Origin: Glacieibacterium frigidum
Lineage (GTDB): Bacteria; Pseudomonadota; Alphaproteobacteria; Sphingomonadales; Sphingomonadaceae
NCBI RefSeq assembly: GCF_007097155.1
Contig: NZ_VJWA01000001.1
Span: forward strand, 310,001-374,000
Length of the DNA: 64,000 nt
Reading direction: 5' to 3'
How positions within the stretch are numbered: position 1 is the first letter of the stretch; every line of letters starts with the position of its first letter. Positions 7,573-18,329 of this stretch are shown here, in pieces. A model generated the notes under the pieces. That model saw only the letters and a list, made by a program, of their open reading frames with translations. It had not been told where the DNA came from and did not search any database. The position numbers were made by a program, and so were the translations under genes.

Positions 7573-8810
7573 GGGCCCCCGATCCCCCCGGCCTCGCGTC
7601 GCGGCGCGGTGCGGCACGGCTGCTCGATGCGGTGCTCAAGCAGGGCCTGCCGCTCGACGGCGCGCTCGACGGCGCTTTGCGCGGCATCAAGCGGCCCGAC
7701 GACCGGGCGCTGGCGCGCAATCTCGCGAGCAGCGTGCTGCGCTGGCTGCCCGACCTCGACGCGCTGATCGACGGCGCGACGCAGCGGCCGCTGCCCGACG
7801 ATGCGCGGGCGCGGATGGCGCTGCGCACCGGCATGGCGGGGCACCTGCTGCTCGGCACGCCCGACCATGCGGTGATCGCGACGACGCTGGCGCAGCTGGA
7901 GGGCGGTCCGCGCCGTCTCGCGCACGCGGTGCTGTCGCGGCTGTTCCGCGAAGGGGCCAAACTGCCCGACCTGCCGACGCTGCCCGGCGATTTTGCGACG
8001 CGCTGGGCGATGTGGGGCGAGGACGTGCCCGCTGCGGCCGCGGCGCTGCTGGCGCACGAACCGCCTCTCGACGTGACGCTGCGCGACCCCGCGACGACCG
8101 ACGAATGGGTCGAGAAACTCGGCGGCACCAGCCTGATGCCCGGACATGTGCGGCTTGCGGGCGGCACCGCGATCCCGATGCTGCCGGGCTATACCGACGG
8201 CGCGTGGTGGGTGCAGGACATCGCCGCGCAGCTGCCGGCGCGCCTGCTCGGCGTGCAGCCGGGGATGCGCGTCCTCGACCTGTGCGCGGCGCCCGGCGGC
8301 AAGACGATGCAGCTGGCGGCAGCGGGAGGTACGGTGACCGCGCTCGACGTGTCGAGCCAGCGGCTGGCGCGGGTGCGCGAGAACCTGACGCGCACCGGGC
8401 TCAGCGCGGAGATCGTCACCGCCGACGCGCTGACCTGGCAGCCGAAAGGGCAGTTCGACCGCATCCTTCTCGACGCGCCGTGCTCGGCGACCGGCGTGTT
8501 CCGCCGCCATCCCGACGTGCTGCACCTGAAGGGCGCGCGCGACCTGACGCCCGTGCTGGGCCTGCAGCGGGCGCTGCTCGACCGCGCACTCGGCTGGCTC
8601 GCGCCGGGCGGGCGACTGGTGTTCTCGACCTGCTCGCTCGACGTGCGCGAGGGCGAGGACCAGGTCGCTGGCCGCGCGGTGGAGGCGATTCAGCCGGACG
8701 AGCTGCCCGCCGGCGTCGTTCCGGCTTCCGGCATCGTGCGGCTGGTGCCCGGCGTGCTGGGCGATGCGGGGGGCTGCGACGGCTTCTTCATCGCGCGGCT
8801 GACGGCGTAA
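7569..8810 (+). CDS. rsmB: 16S rRNA (cytosine-967-C5)-methyltransferase
   Basis: A 413-residue RsmB/Sun-type protein. The N-terminus (about 1-140) is a NusB-like RNA-binding domain. The C-terminal half is a SAM-dependent methyltransferase with LDLCAAPGGKTMQLA (SAM motif I), Cys305 in DAPCSATGVFRRHPD and Cys355 in FSTCSLD, the two cysteines used in m5C chemistry. The start is TTG 7569 overlapping the SDR stop; no better start precedes the NusB-like domain. Confidence 0.95.
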   Translation: MRAPDPPGLASRRGAARLLDAVLKQGLPLDGALDGALRGIKRPDDRALARNLASSVLRWLPDLDALIDGATQRPLPDDARARMALRTGMAGHLLLGTPDHAVIATTLAQLEGGPRRLAHAVLSRLFREGAKLPDLPTLPGDFATRWAMWGEDVPAAAAALLAHEPPLDVTLRDPATTDEWVEKLGGTSLMPGHVRLAGGTAIPMLPGYTDGAWWVQDIAAQLPARLLGVQPGMRVLDLCAAPGGKTMQLAAAGGTVTALDVSSQRLARVRENLTRTGLSAEIVTADALTWQPKGQFDRILLDAPCSATGVFRRHPDVLHLKGARDLTPVLGLQRALLDRALGWLAPGGRLVFSTCSLDVREGEDQVAGRAVEAIQPDELPAGVVPASGIVRLVPGVLGDAGGCDGFFIARLTA

Positions 8811-8847
8811 CGGACCCGCCTTGCGCGTGTCACAACCCACGCGCATC

Positions 8848-11800
8848 ATGGGCGGAATGCGCGTCGTCATCCCCGCTTTGCTCGTCGTCGCCGCGGGCCT
8901 GGGCGTGCGCGCGGCGAGTGCACCGCAGGCGGGCGTCGAGCTGTTTTCGCCCAGCGGCAGCGTCGAGCGCGTCGAGCAGATCAAGATCCGCTTCGCGACG
9001 CCGATGGTGGCGTTCGGCGATCCGCGCCTGCCTGCGCCGGGGACGGGTAACTGCACCGCGAAGGCGCCCGGCCGCTGGGTCGACGCGCGGACCTTTGCGG
9101 TCGATCTGTCGGCACCGCTGCCCGGCGGCCTGCGCTGCACCTATACGCTGACCCCGGGCCTCAAGGACGCCGCCGGCGCACGCGTTGTTGGCCGTACGAC
9201 CTTCGCCTTCGACACCGGCGGGCCCAACATCCGCTCGATCATCCCGCAGGAGGACAGCGGGTCGATCGAGGAGGACTCGGTCTTCCTGCTCGCGCTCAAC
9301 GCCTTGCCGACCCCGGCGAGCGTCGCGGCGCACGCGTCGTGCACGATCGAGGGCGTCGGCGAGGCGGTGCCGCTCGACCTGCTGCCCAACGCAACGCGCG
9401 ACAAGATCCTCAGCGAAGCGGGCCAGGACTACAGTGTGCGCCGCTTCCTCGGCGAGGCGGGGCAGCGCAAGGCCGAGTACGAGGGCGAGGAGATCCCGCC
9501 GCGCGCCGAGATCGTCGCCGCCAAATGCCGCCGCGCCTTCCCGGCGGGCGGGCGCGTCGCGATCCTGTGGGGTGCGGGCATCGCGAGCCCCGCTGGCCTC
9601 GTCACCGCCGCGCCGCGCCGCCTCGACTTCCAGGTCCGCGCGGCGTTCGCCGCCCGCTTCGAATGCTCGCGCGTCAACGCGGCCGCCGCCTGCTCGCCGC
9701 TCGAGGCGATGCGCGTCGCGTTCACCGGCGAGGTGCCCGTCGAACTCGCGGCGAAGGTCCGCCTCGTCGGGCCATCGGGCAGCGTCGCGGCCGACAAGAT
9801 CGAGGGGCGCAAGACGACGATCGGCTGGGTCAAGTTCTCCGGCCCCTTCGACGAGCGCGCGAAATACCGCGTCGAGATGCCCGCCGGGCTGACCGACGAC
9901 GCGGGCCGCACGCTCGCCAACGCCGCGCGCTTCCCGCTCGAGGTCGCGACCGGCGACCTGCCGCCGCTCGCCAAGTTCGCCGGGCCGTTCGGCATCGTCG
10001 AGGCGGCCGAGGGCGGCGTGTTGCCGGTCACGCTGCGCGGCATCGAGGCGCCGGCGCGCGGCCTCAGCACCGTGCCGCTCAACGCCCGCACCATCGCCGT
10101 CGACAGCGACGCGACCGTCGCCCGCTGGCTGCGCGCGCTCGAAGAGGCAGAAACCGACACCAGCTATCAGGAGCCGATCGCCGGCACCAAGGACACGCAG
10201 ACGATCAACACGACCCGCTCGACGCCGCTGATCCAAGCCGGCGCCGATGCACGCGCGCTGACCATCCCCAAGCCCGGTGGCGCCCGCGCCTTCGAGGTCG
10301 TGGGCATCCCGCTCAAGACCAATGGCTTCCACGTCGTCGAGATCGCCTCACCGATCCTGGGGCGCGCGCTGCTCAGCAAGGGCGGCACGCGCTATGTCGC
10401 GGCGGGCGCGCTGGTCACCGACATGGCGGTGCATTTCCAGTGGGGCCGCGGCCGGAGTCTTGCGTGGGTGACGCGGCTGAAGGATGCGACCGTCGTCGCG
10501 GGCGCGAAGATTGCGGTCAGCGATTATTGCTCGGGCCAGGTCCTGTGGACGGGCACCACCGACCGCAGCGGCCGCGCCGTGATCGGCGATCTGCCCGACC
10601 CCGCAAGCTATGGCAGCTGCCGCTACAGCCAGCCGCCGCTGATGGTCAGCGCGCGTACTGTGGACGACTATAGTTTCACGATCACCACCTGGAATCAGGG
10701 CATCCAGCCCGGCGATTTCCAGCTGCCGACCGGCTATGGCCGCGACAACGACACCTATCACAGCGTCTTCGACCGCACGCTGCTGAAGGCGGGCGAGACC
10801 GTCCACATCAAGCACTTCATCCGCACGCGCAGCGACCGGGGCCTGGGTTTCCCCGCCGAGCTGCCCAAGAACCCCAGCGTCGTCATCCGCCACACCGGCT
10901 CCGACCAGAGCTATGAGCTGCCCCTCGCGCTTGGCCGCGACGGGGTCGGGGTCAGCGAATGGGCGGTGCCCAAGGACGCCGCGCAGGGCGATTACGAGGT
11001 GTCGATCGCCGAGACCGGCGCGACCGACCGCAAGGTGTCGGGCAGCTTCAAGGTCGACGAGTTCCGCCTGCCGACGATCCGCGCGACGGTGCGCGGGCCC
11101 GCCGCCAAGCAGGTCGCGCCGACCGCGGTGCCGATCGACCTGTCGCTGACCTATTTGTCGGGCGGCGCCGTGGCGCGCGCGCCGGTCAAGCTGCGGACGC
11201 TCGTCGAGACGCGCGACGTCGAGATCGCCGACTATCCGGGCTTCACCTTTGCGGGCGAGCCGGTGAAGGCGGGCATCGTGCCGCTCGGCGGCGGCGAGGA
11301 GGCCGAGAGCGCCGGCCCGATGCGCGCCTCGGTCGAGCCGGTGACCCTCGCTGCGAACGGCGGCGCGCGCGTCACGGTCGGCAAGCTGACCCCGGTGACC
11401 CGCCCGTCGCGGCTGGTCGCCGAAATGGACTACGACGACGCCAACGGCGAGGTCGCGACGGTCAGCGCCAATATCGACCTCGACCCTTCGTCCCTGCGTG
11501 TCGGCATCGCCGGCGACGGCTGGCTGATGAAGGCCGACGATCTGCGGCTGAAGCTCGTCGTGCTCGATCTCGACAACCGCCCGGTCAAGGGTGCTCGGGT
11601 CAAGGTCGCGCTGTTCAGCCGCGAGACCTACTCGTACCGCAAGCGCCTGATCGGCGGCTTCTACGCCTACGACAACAGCCGCGAGACCAAGCAGCTCGAC
11701 GCCGACTGTACCGGCACCAGTGACGACAAGGGTCTCGTCAGCTGCGCCATCGACGTGGGCGTGTCGGGCGAGGTCATCGCCCAGGCGACGGTGGCCGACT

Positions 11801-14625
11801 CGAGCGGCCGCGTCTCGACCGCCACCAAGTCGGTCTGGCTTGCGGGTGACGACGACTGGTGGTTCGGCGGCGACAACGGCGACCGCATGGATGTCGTGGC
11901 GGAGGCTCCCGAGGTCGCTGCGGACGGCGTCGCGCGGCTGCAGGTCCGCATGCCCTTCCGCAGCGCGACCGCGCTGGTCAGCGTGCTGCGCGACGGGGTG
12001 ATCGACAGTTTCGTGACGCAGCTCGACGGTAAGGATCCCGTCGTCGAGGTGCAGATGAAGCGCGGCTATGCCCCCGACGTCTATGTCTCGGTGCTCGCGG
12101 TGCGCGGGCGCGTCGCCGGGTGGCGGCTGTGGCTGGCCGACCTCGCGCGGCGCTGGAACCTGCCGTGGATCAGCCGCGACGCCGCGTCGCCGACCGCGCT
12201 CGTCGACCTCGCCAAGCCGAGCTACCGCCTCGGCATGGTCAAGCTGCGCGTCGGCTGGGACGATCACCGGCTGGGGGTGAAGGTCGCAAGCGACGCGCCG
12301 ACCTACGGCGTGCGCAAGGTCGCGCAGGTCGCGGTGCAGGTGACCGCGCCCAAGGGTCGCACGCTGCCGTCGGCGGAGATCGCCTTCGCCGCCGTCGACG
12401 AGGCGCTGCTGCAACTGCAGGACAATGCCAGCTGGGACGTGCTGACCGCGATGATGGCGGAGCGGCCAGTCTGGGTGCAGACCTCGACCGCGCAGGGACA
12501 GGTCGTCGGCAAGCGCCACTATGGCCGCAAGGCGGTCGCCGCGGGCGGCGGCGGCGGCGAGGGCGCCGGCGGCGACGTGCGGCGCGATTTTCAGCCGCTG
12601 CTGCTGTGGCGGGCACGCGTGCCGCTTGACGCGCAGGGCCGCGCGCGCGTCGCGGTGCCGCTGAACGACGCGCTGACAGGCTTCCGTCTCGTCGCGGTGG
12701 CGAGCGCGGGGGCCGATCTGTTCGGCACGGGCAGCGCGACGATCCGGACGACGCAGCCGCTGCAGATCCTGCCCGGTATCCCGCCGCTGGTGCGCGAAGG
12801 CGACCGCTATGTCGCGACCGTGCTGGCGCGCAACGCCACCGCGAAGCCGATGCGCATCACGCTGACCGGCCGCGCGGGGACGCTGACGCTGCCGGCGCGC
12901 ACCGTCGATGTCGCGGCGAATGACGCCGTCACCGTCGGCTGGGCGGTCGTCGCGCCGCCGATGTCCGAGCCCTTGCCGTGGAGCGTCGACGCGGTCGCGA
13001 GCGCCAACCGCGACCGGGTGCAGGTTGTCCAGACAATCGCGCCCGCGGTACCCGTCACCGTGTGGCAGGCGAGCCTCGTCCAGCTCTCGCCCTCGACGCA
13101 GTTCCCCGTCGCGCTGCCCGTCGGCGGGCTTCCCGGACGCGGCGGCATCGACATCGCGCTCAGCCGGACACTGGGCGGCACGCTGCCGGGGGTGCGCGCC
13201 TACATGGCCGCCTACCCCTACGACTGTATCGAGCAGCAGTTGAGCCGCGCCGTGTCTCTCGGCGACCGTGCGATGTGGGACCGCACCGCGGCGGCTCTGC
13301 CCGCCTATCTCGACCCCGACGGGCTGGTGCGTTTCTTCCCCGCGTCGTGGATCGCCGGCGACGACAGCCTGACCGCGTACATCCTGCGCCTGTCGGCGGA
13401 CGCGGGCTGGGCGCTGCCCGCCGAGGCGCGCGAACGGATGATCGCGGGGCTGCAGAGCTTCGTCGCCGGGCGCACGGTGCGCAGCCACGCCGAGGTGCTG
13501 GTCATCGACAAGGGCACGGGCGACGCGGAGGTTGCGGGCTTCGGCGGCGATCTCGCGACGCGGCGGCTGGCGGCGGTCGCGGCGCTGACCGCGGCGGGGT
13601 CGGCGACGCCGACGATGGTCGAGCCGCTGGCGCTGACTCCCGACGCCTGGCCGACGATCGGCGTCGTCGACTGGGCCTATATCCTGCAACGCCTGCCCGG
13701 CATTCCCGATGCGGCGACGAAGCTGACGCAGGCGGAGAACGTGCTGCGCGCGCGTCTCGACCTGCAGGGCACGCGCCTGACGCTGGCGCGCGCCGACGAC
13801 CCCTGGCAGGTCCTCGCGAGTGGCGACACGACCGCAGCGCGCCTGCTGACCACCGTCGCACCGCTGCCCGGTTGGCGCGACGACATCGGGGCGCTGGCGA
13901 AGGCGCTGATGCTGCGCCAGCAGAAGGGGCACTGGGACACGACGCCCGCCAACGCCGTCGGTACGCTGGCGATGGCGGACTTCTCGCGCCGCTTCGAGCG
14001 TGTGCCCGTCGGCGGCACGACGCGCGTGACCGTCGGGGCCGCGGCACGCGATTTCGCCTGGGGGTCGGGCGACCCCGCGCCGCAGACCCTGGCCTGGCCG
14101 CCGGCGCGCGCGCCGCTTGCCGCGACGCACACCGGCTCCGGCGCGCCCTGGGCAACGATCACCGCGCGCGCCGCGGTGCCGCTGACCAAGAGCTTCGCGA
14201 GCGGCTTCGCGGTGCGCCGCCAGGTGTTCCCGGTGTCGCGCGCGCTGCCCGACCGCTGGTCGCGCGGCGACGTGATGCGCGTGCGGATCGAGGTGACGTC
14301 GCGCGCCCCGGTCGAGTGGGTGGTCATCGACGACCCCGTTCCCGGTGGCGCGACGATCCTCGGCGGGTCGCTCGGCGGCCGCTCGCAGATCCTCGCGGGC
14401 GGCACCGCACAGGGGCTGCAGCCGACCTTCGTCGAGCGCAAGGCGGACGCCGTGCACGCGCACTTCGCGTGGATGCCGAAGGCGCCCGTGGTCTATGAAT
14501 ACACGCTGCGGCTGGGCAGCCAGGGCGTCTTCCGCCTGCCGCCGACCAAGGTCGCGGCGCTGTATTCGCCCGAGATGATGGCGCTGATCCCCAACCGCAT
14601 CGTCGAGGTGGCGGCGGCGAAGTGA
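8848..14625 (+). CDS. Bacterial alpha-2-macroglobulin (YfhM-type)
   Basis: A very large secreted protein of about 1,925 residues. Starts at 8848 or 8857 both lead into the signal peptide MRVVIPALLVVAAGLGVRAASA; a TTG at 8821 would add a polar extension before the signal and is less likely. MG-type domains follow. The thioester motif CIEQ is intact (Cys at 13225-13227, near residue 1460). A Gly-rich insertion lies near nt 12541-12577, before the LLWRARVPLDAQGRARVAVP segment. These proteins trap proteases in the periplasm. E. coli YfhM is a lipoprotein, but there is no lipobox cysteine here. It overlaps pbpC (GTGA), the classic pairing with a peptidoglycan repair synthase. Confidence 0.95.
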   Translation: MGGMRVVIPALLVVAAGLGVRAASAPQAGVELFSPSGSVERVEQIKIRFATPMVAFGDPRLPAPGTGNCTAKAPGRWVDARTFAVDLSAPLPGGLRCTYTLTPGLKDAAGARVVGRTTFAFDTGGPNIRSIIPQEDSGSIEEDSVFLLALNALPTPASVAAHASCTIEGVGEAVPLDLLPNATRDKILSEAGQDYSVRRFLGEAGQRKAEYEGEEIPPRAEIVAAKCRRAFPAGGRVAILWGAGIASPAGLVTAAPRRLDFQVRAAFAARFECSRVNAAAACSPLEAMRVAFTGEVPVELAAKVRLVGPSGSVAADKIEGRKTTIGWVKFSGPFDERAKYRVEMPAGLTDDAGRTLANAARFPLEVATGDLPPLAKFAGPFGIVEAAEGGVLPVTLRGIEAPARGLSTVPLNARTIAVDSDATVARWLRALEEAETDTSYQEPIAGTKDTQTINTTRSTPLIQAGADARALTIPKPGGARAFEVVGIPLKTNGFHVVEIASPILGRALLSKGGTRYVAAGALVTDMAVHFQWGRGRSLAWVTRLKDATVVAGAKIAVSDYCSGQVLWTGTTDRSGRAVIGDLPDPASYGSCRYSQPPLMVSARTVDDYSFTITTWNQGIQPGDFQLPTGYGRDNDTYHSVFDRTLLKAGETVHIKHFIRTRSDRGLGFPAELPKNPSVVIRHTGSDQSYELPLALGRDGVGVSEWAVPKDAAQGDYEVSIAETGATDRKVSGSFKVDEFRLPTIRATVRGPAAKQVAPTAVPIDLSLTYLSGGAVARAPVKLRTLVETRDVEIADYPGFTFAGEPVKAGIVPLGGGEEAESAGPMRASVEPVTLAANGGARVTVGKLTPVTRPSRLVAEMDYDDANGEVATVSANIDLDPSSLRVGIAGDGWLMKADDLRLKLVVLDLDNRPVKGARVKVALFSRETYSYRKRLIGGFYAYDNSRETKQLDADCTGTSDDKGLVSCAIDVGVSGEVIAQATVADSSGRVSTATKSVWLAGDDDWWFGGDNGDRMDVVAEAPEVAADGVARLQVRMPFRSATALVSVLRDGVIDSFVTQLDGKDPVVEVQMKRGYAPDVYVSVLAVRGRVAGWRLWLADLARRWNLPWISRDAASPTALVDLAKPSYRLGMVKLRVGWDDHRLGVKVASDAPTYGVRKVAQVAVQVTAPKGRTLPSAEIAFAAVDEALLQLQDNASWDVLTAMMAERPVWVQTSTAQGQVVGKRHYGRKAVAAGGGGGEGAGGDVRRDFQPLLLWRARVPLDAQGRARVAVPLNDALTGFRLVAVASAGADLFGTGSATIRTTQPLQILPGIPPLVREGDRYVATVLARNATAKPMRITLTGRAGTLTLPARTVDVAANDAVTVGWAVVAPPMSEPLPWSVDAVASANRDRVQVVQTIAPAVPVTVWQASLVQLSPSTQFPVALPVGGLPGRGGIDIALSRTLGGTLPGVRAYMAAYPYDCIEQQLSRAVSLGDRAMWDRTAAALPAYLDPDGLVRFFPASWIAGDDSLTAYILRLSADAGWALPAEARERMIAGLQSFVAGRTVRSHAEVLVIDKGTGDAEVAGFGGDLATRRLAAVAALTAAGSATPTMVEPLALTPDAWPTIGVVDWAYILQRLPGIPDAATKLTQAENVLRARLDLQGTRLTLARADDPWQVLASGDTTAARLLTTVAPLPGWRDDIGALAKALMLRQQKGHWDTTPANAVGTLAMADFSRRFERVPVGGTTRVTVGAAARDFAWGSGDPAPQTLAWPPARAPLAATHTGSGAPWATITARAAVPLTKSFASGFAVRRQVFPVSRALPDRWSRGDVMRVRIEVTSRAPVEWVVIDDPVPGGATILGGSLGGRSQILAGGTAQGLQPTFVERKADAVHAHFAWMPKAPVVYEYTLRLGSQGVFRLPPTKVAALYSPEMMALIPNRIVEVAAAK

Positions 14626-16697
14626 AGCGCTGGGCGATTGCCGCCGGGCTGGCGGTCGCGGTCATTCTCGCGATCGTCACCTGGCCCCCCGCACTCCCCG
14701 ATTATCCGCAAGTCCGCGCCGCGTGGGTCAGCAGCGAGGCGCGCCTGCTCGCGCGCGACGGGCGGGTGCTGGAGGTCGTGCGCGCCGACCCCAAGGTGCG
14801 CCGCCTCGACTGGGTGCCGCTGACGCGCATCGCCGCACCGCTGGTCGATGCGGCGATCGCGCAGGAGGACCGGCGCTTCCGCGACCATGGCGGCGTCGAC
14901 TGGCGGGCGCTGGCGGGGTCGGTGCGCGACCGGCTGCGCGGGCGGCCTTTGCGCGGGGCGAGCACGATCACCATGCAGCTGGCGGGGCTGCTCGACCCGG
15001 TGCTCGGACGGTCGGGGTCGCGGGGGCCGCTGCAGAAGCTGCGCCAGATGCGCGCGGCCTGGGCGCTCCAACGCCGCTGGAGCAAGGACCAGATCCTCGA
15101 GGCGTGGCTCAACCTGCTGCCGTGGCGCGGCGATCTGGTCGGGGTCGATGCCGCGGCGCGGGGCCTCGCGGGGGTGCCGCCGTCGGCGCTCGACGCCGCC
15201 CAGTCGCGCATCCTCGCGGCGCTGATCCCCGCGCCCGCCGCGTCGCCGGCGCGGGTCGCGGCGCGTGCCTGCCGGGGTGAGGGCGACTGCACGGCATTGC
15301 TCGCCACTGCCGACCGGATGCTGGGGCCGCGGGCGGCGCTCGTCCAACCGCACCTTGCCCCCCACCTCGCCGCGCGCCTGCTCGGCCCCGCGACGCGCGA
15401 GGTGCGCACGACGGTCGACGCCGACGTCCAGGCGTTCGCGACCGAAGCGCTGACCCGCCGCCTCGCCGAACTGAGCACGCGAAACGTCCGCGACGGCGCG
15501 GTCATCGTGGTCGACAATGAGAGCGGCGACATCCTCGCCTATGTCGGGTCGGCGGGCGCGGCGTCGACCAGCCCCCAGGTCGACGGCGCCGCCGCACCGC
15601 GCCAGGCGGGGTCGACGCTGAAACCCTTCCTGTACGGTCTGGCGATCGAGCGCCGCCTGCTGACCGCCGCCTCGGTCCTCGACGACAGCCCCGTCGATCT
15701 CGACACCGCGAGCGGCCTCTACATCCCGCAGAACTACGACCGGACCTTCCGGGGGCCGGTCAGCGTGCGGTCGGCGCTGGGCAACAGCCTCAACGTCCCG
15801 GCGGTGCGGACCCTGCTGCTGGTCGGCGTCGATGCCTTCCGCGAGCGCCTGTTCGACACCGGTTACCGCGGCATCAGCCGCGAGGGCGATTACTACGGTT
15901 TCAGCCTCGCGCTCGGCTCGGCCGAGGTCACGCTCGTCGAACAGGCCGCCGCCTATCGCAGCCTGGCGCGTGGCGGGCGCTGGTCGCCGCTGCGGCTGAC
16001 ACCGGTGACCGTGACCGAGCGCGCCGTCCTCGACCCGACTGCCGCCGCCATCGTTGCCGACATCCTGAGCGACCCCGCAGCGCGCACCGCGACCTTCGGC
16101 ACCGCGAACGGCTTCGCGCTGCCCTTCCCGGCGGCGGTCAAGACGGGGACGTCCAAGGCCTTGCGCGACAACTGGTGCATCGGCTTCACCGATCGCTTCA
16201 CGGTCGCGGTCTGGGTCGGCAATTTCGAGGGCGACGCGATGGGCGCGGGCGTGTCGGGGGTCAGCGGCGGCGCGCCGGTGTGGCGAGAGATTATGGCGTG
16301 GCTGCACCGTGACGCCCCCGCCAGCGGGTTGCCCGCCCCCGGCACCGTGCGCCACCGCGTCACCTTCGTCCCCGCCATCGAGCCGCCGCGCAGCGAGCTG
16401 TTCATGCCGGGCACCGAGCTCGACACCGTCCGCGTCGCCCCCGCCGCCGCCGAGCGGCCGCGCCTGCTCAGCCCGGCGAACGGCGCGGTAATCGCGCTCG
16501 ATCCCGATATCCCCCGCGACCGCCAGCGCGTCGCGATCCGCGTCGGTGGAGCAGCACCCGGCATGCGCCTCGACATCGACGGGCGGGCGCTGCCGCTGAC
16601 CGGGGCGCTCTGGCCGCCGCTGCCCGGCGCACACCGCATCACGCTGCGCGCGCGCGACGGCAAGCCGCTCGATACCGCGCTCGTGACGGTGCGCTAG
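14622..16697 (+). CDS. pbpC: Penicillin-binding protein 1C
   Basis: A 691-residue bifunctional peptidoglycan synthase. An N-terminal membrane anchor ([16 protein letters not shown]) precedes the GT51 glycosyltransferase with Glu82 in [14 protein letters not shown] and [13 protein letters not shown]. The transpeptidase has Ser331 in [14 protein letters not shown] (SxxK), an SLNVPAV segment and a KTGTSK box. The C-terminal 100 or so residues match the PBP1C-specific domain ([16 protein letters not shown]). GTG 14622 overlaps the alpha-2-macroglobulin stop. The pairing suggests a periplasmic defence and wall repair unit. Confidence 0.96.
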   Translation: MKRWAIAAGLAVAVILAIVTWPPALPDYPQVRAAWVSSEARLLARDGRVLEVVRADPKVRRLDWVPLTRIAAPLVDAAIAQEDRRFRDHGGVDWRALAGSVRDRLRGRPLRGASTITMQLAGLLDPVLGRSGSRGPLQKLRQMRAAWALQRRWSKDQILEAWLNLLPWRGDLVGVDAAARGLAGVPPSALDAAQSRILAALIPAPAASPARVAARACRGEGDCTALLATADRMLGPRAALVQPHLAPHLAARLLGPATREVRTTVDADVQAFATEALTRRLAELSTRNVRDGAVIVVDNESGDILAYVGSAGAASTSPQVDGAAAPRQAGSTLKPFLYGLAIERRLLTAASVLDDSPVDLDTASGLYIPQNYDRTFRGPVSVRSALGNSLNVPAVRTLLLVGVDAFRERLFDTGYRGISREGDYYGFSLALGSAEVTLVEQAAAYRSLARGGRWSPLRLTPVTVTERAVLDPTAAAIVADILSDPAARTATFGTANGFALPFPAAVKTGTSKALRDNWCIGFTDRFTVAVWVGNFEGDAMGAGVSGVSGGAPVWREIMAWLHRDAPASGLPAPGTVRHRVTFVPAIEPPRSELFMPGTELDTVRVAPAAAERPRLLSPANGAVIALDPDIPRDRQRVAIRVGGAAPGMRLDIDGRALPLTGALWPPLPGAHRITLRARDGKPLDTALVTVR

Positions 16698-16743
16698 CCG
16701 CACGGTTCGACCCGGCGGCCCAAATCGGCTACCAGCCCGGCCC

Positions 16744-18135
16744 ATGTCCCCCATCAAACCCACGGTCGTGATTGTCGGCCGCCCCAATGTCGGCAAATCG
16801 ACGCTGTTCAACCGCCTCGTCGGGCGCAAGCTGGCGCTCGTCGACGATACGCCCGGCGTGACGCGCGACCGGCGCGAGGGCGCGGCGCAGCTGTTCGACC
16901 TCGACTTCACGATCGTCGACACCGCCGGCTTCGAGGATGCCGATGCCGCGAGCCTCGCGGGCCGCATGCGCGCGCAGACCGACGCGGCGCTGGGCGAGGC
17001 CGATGTCGCGCTGCTGGTGTTCGACGCGCGCGCCGGCGTGACGCCGCTCGACCGGCATTTCGCGCAGTGGCTGCGCAGCCACGACATGAAGGTGCTGCTC
17101 GTCGCCAACAAAGCCGAGGGGCGCGCGGGCGAGGGCGGCGTCGCCGAATCGTACGAGCTGGGGCTGGGTGCCCCGATCCAGATCTCGGCCGAGCACGGCG
17201 AGGGGCTCGCCGACCTGTACGAGGCGCTGATGCCCGTCCTCGACCCGATCGTCGCGGCCAATGCGCTGCCCGAGGAGGAGCCCGACGAGAGCCCCGAGGC
17301 CGAGGAAGCGCGGCGCTATGCCGAGCCGCTCAAGTTCGCGATCGTCGGGCGGCCCAATGCGGGCAAGTCGACGCTGATCAACCGGCTGCTCGGCCAGGAC
17401 CGGCTCGTCGTCGGGCCCGAGGCGGGGATCACCCGCGACTCGATCGCGATCCCCTGGGAGTATAACGGGCGGGCGGTGCGCCTGATCGACACCGCCGGCC
17501 TCAGGAAACGCGCGCGCGTCATCGACAAGCTCGAGAAGATGTCGGTCGCCGACACCAAGCATGCGGTCGACTTCGCCGAGGTCGTGGTGCTGCTGCTCGA
17601 CGCGACGCTGGGGCTGGAGGCGCAGGACCTGCGCATCGCGGACTTGGTGCTCAGCGAGGGACGAGGCCTCATCGTCGCGCTCAACAAATGGGATGTCGCC
17701 GCCGACCAGTCGAGCCTGTTCCAGGGGGTGCGCAAGGCGCTCGACGAGGGGTTGGCGCAGATCAAGGGCGTGCCGCTGCTCACCGTCTCGGGCCAGACCG
17801 GCAAGGGGCTCGACACGCTGATGAAGGTGGCGTTCGAGGCGCGCGATGCGTGGAGCCGCCGCGTCAGCACATCGGCGCTCAACCGCTGGTTCGAGGCAGC
17901 ACTCGACCGCAACCCGCCGCCCGCGCCGCACGGGCGGCGCATCAAGCTGCGCTATGCGACGCAGGTCACCAGCCGCCCGCCGACCTTCGTGGTGTTCGGC
18001 AACCGGACCGACGAACTGCCCGAGTCGTATCGCCGTTACCTCGTCAACGGCCTGCGCGACGAACTGGGTTTCGAGGGCGTGCCTATCCGCCTGACCTTCC
18101 GCGGCGGCAAGAACCCCTTCGACGGCGACCGATAG
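16744..18135 (+). CDS. der: Ribosome biogenesis GTPase Der (EngA)
   Basis: A 463-residue double GTPase needed for 50S subunit maturation. G domain 1 has GRPNVGKST near residue 12, [16 protein letters not shown] and NKAEG. G domain 2 has [22 protein letters not shown] and NKWD. The C-terminal KH-like domain ([24 protein letters not shown]-like end) is complete. ATG 16744 follows a 46-bp gap after pbpC with no terminator visible, so co-transcription is possible. Confidence 0.98.
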   Translation: MSPIKPTVVIVGRPNVGKSTLFNRLVGRKLALVDDTPGVTRDRREGAAQLFDLDFTIVDTAGFEDADAASLAGRMRAQTDAALGEADVALLVFDARAGVTPLDRHFAQWLRSHDMKVLLVANKAEGRAGEGGVAESYELGLGAPIQISAEHGEGLADLYEALMPVLDPIVAANALPEEEPDESPEAEEARRYAEPLKFAIVGRPNAGKSTLINRLLGQDRLVVGPEAGITRDSIAIPWEYNGRAVRLIDTAGLRKRARVIDKLEKMSVADTKHAVDFAEVVVLLLDATLGLEAQDLRIADLVLSEGRGLIVALNKWDVAADQSSLFQGVRKALDEGLAQIKGVPLLTVSGQTGKGLDTLMKVAFEARDAWSRRVSTSALNRWFEAALDRNPPPAPHGRRIKLRYATQVTSRPPTFVVFGNRTDELPESYRRYLVNGLRDELGFEGVPIRLTFRGGKNPFDGDR

Positions 18136-18161
18136 TTTCGCCTCCGGGCCGGGAATCCGCT

Positions 18162-18186
18162 TTCCTATTGGGGTACAAAATAGGAA
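18162..18186. promoter_or_regulatory. Perfect 8-bp inverted repeat, candidate operator
   Basis: TTCCTATT (18162-18169) and AATAGGAA (18179-18186) are exact inverse complements separated by 9 nt. It lies 27 bp after der and 30 bp before a small membrane-peptide gene. It is much more AT-rich than its surroundings and lacks a T tract, so it looks more like a protein-binding site than a terminator. Confidence 0.45.
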
Positions 18187-18215
18187 CATGACGATACATG
18201 GATAGGAGTTTCCCC

Positions 18216-18308
18216 ATGATCGTGCTTGACGGAACGCTGTTACTGGGACTGTCCGCGCTGCTGACCGCGGTGTCGGCGTTGATCTGGGCGGTGCGGCGCA
18301 AGCCGTGA
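18216..18308 (+). CDS. 30-residue single-pass membrane peptide
   Basis: A short frame starting at ATG 18216 with a strong ribosome binding site, AGGAG at 18204-18208, spaced 7 nt. It encodes MIVLDGTLLLGLSALLTAVS followed by ALIWAVRRKP: one hydrophobic helix with a positively charged C-terminus, predicting an N-out or N-in anchored single-pass peptide. No family is recognised. The RBS, the hydrophobic pattern and the AT-rich candidate operator upstream support it as real; its brevity is the main doubt. Confidence 0.6.
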   Translation: MIVLDGTLLLGLSALLTAVSALIWAVRRKP

Positions 18309-18329
18309 GCGCACGGTCGAGGTTGCCGG

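Noticed and set aside
8821-8847. TTG 8821 as the start of the alpha-2-macroglobulin
   Set aside because: It would put nine to twelve polar residues before the signal peptide and has no clear RBS.
10348-14463. Very long antisense frame (over 1,300 codons) opposite the alpha-2-macroglobulin gene
   Set aside because: It is a shadow of a high-GC gene: Arg/His-rich low-complexity translation, no domain, no RBS, and the sense strand has clear domains and a thioester.
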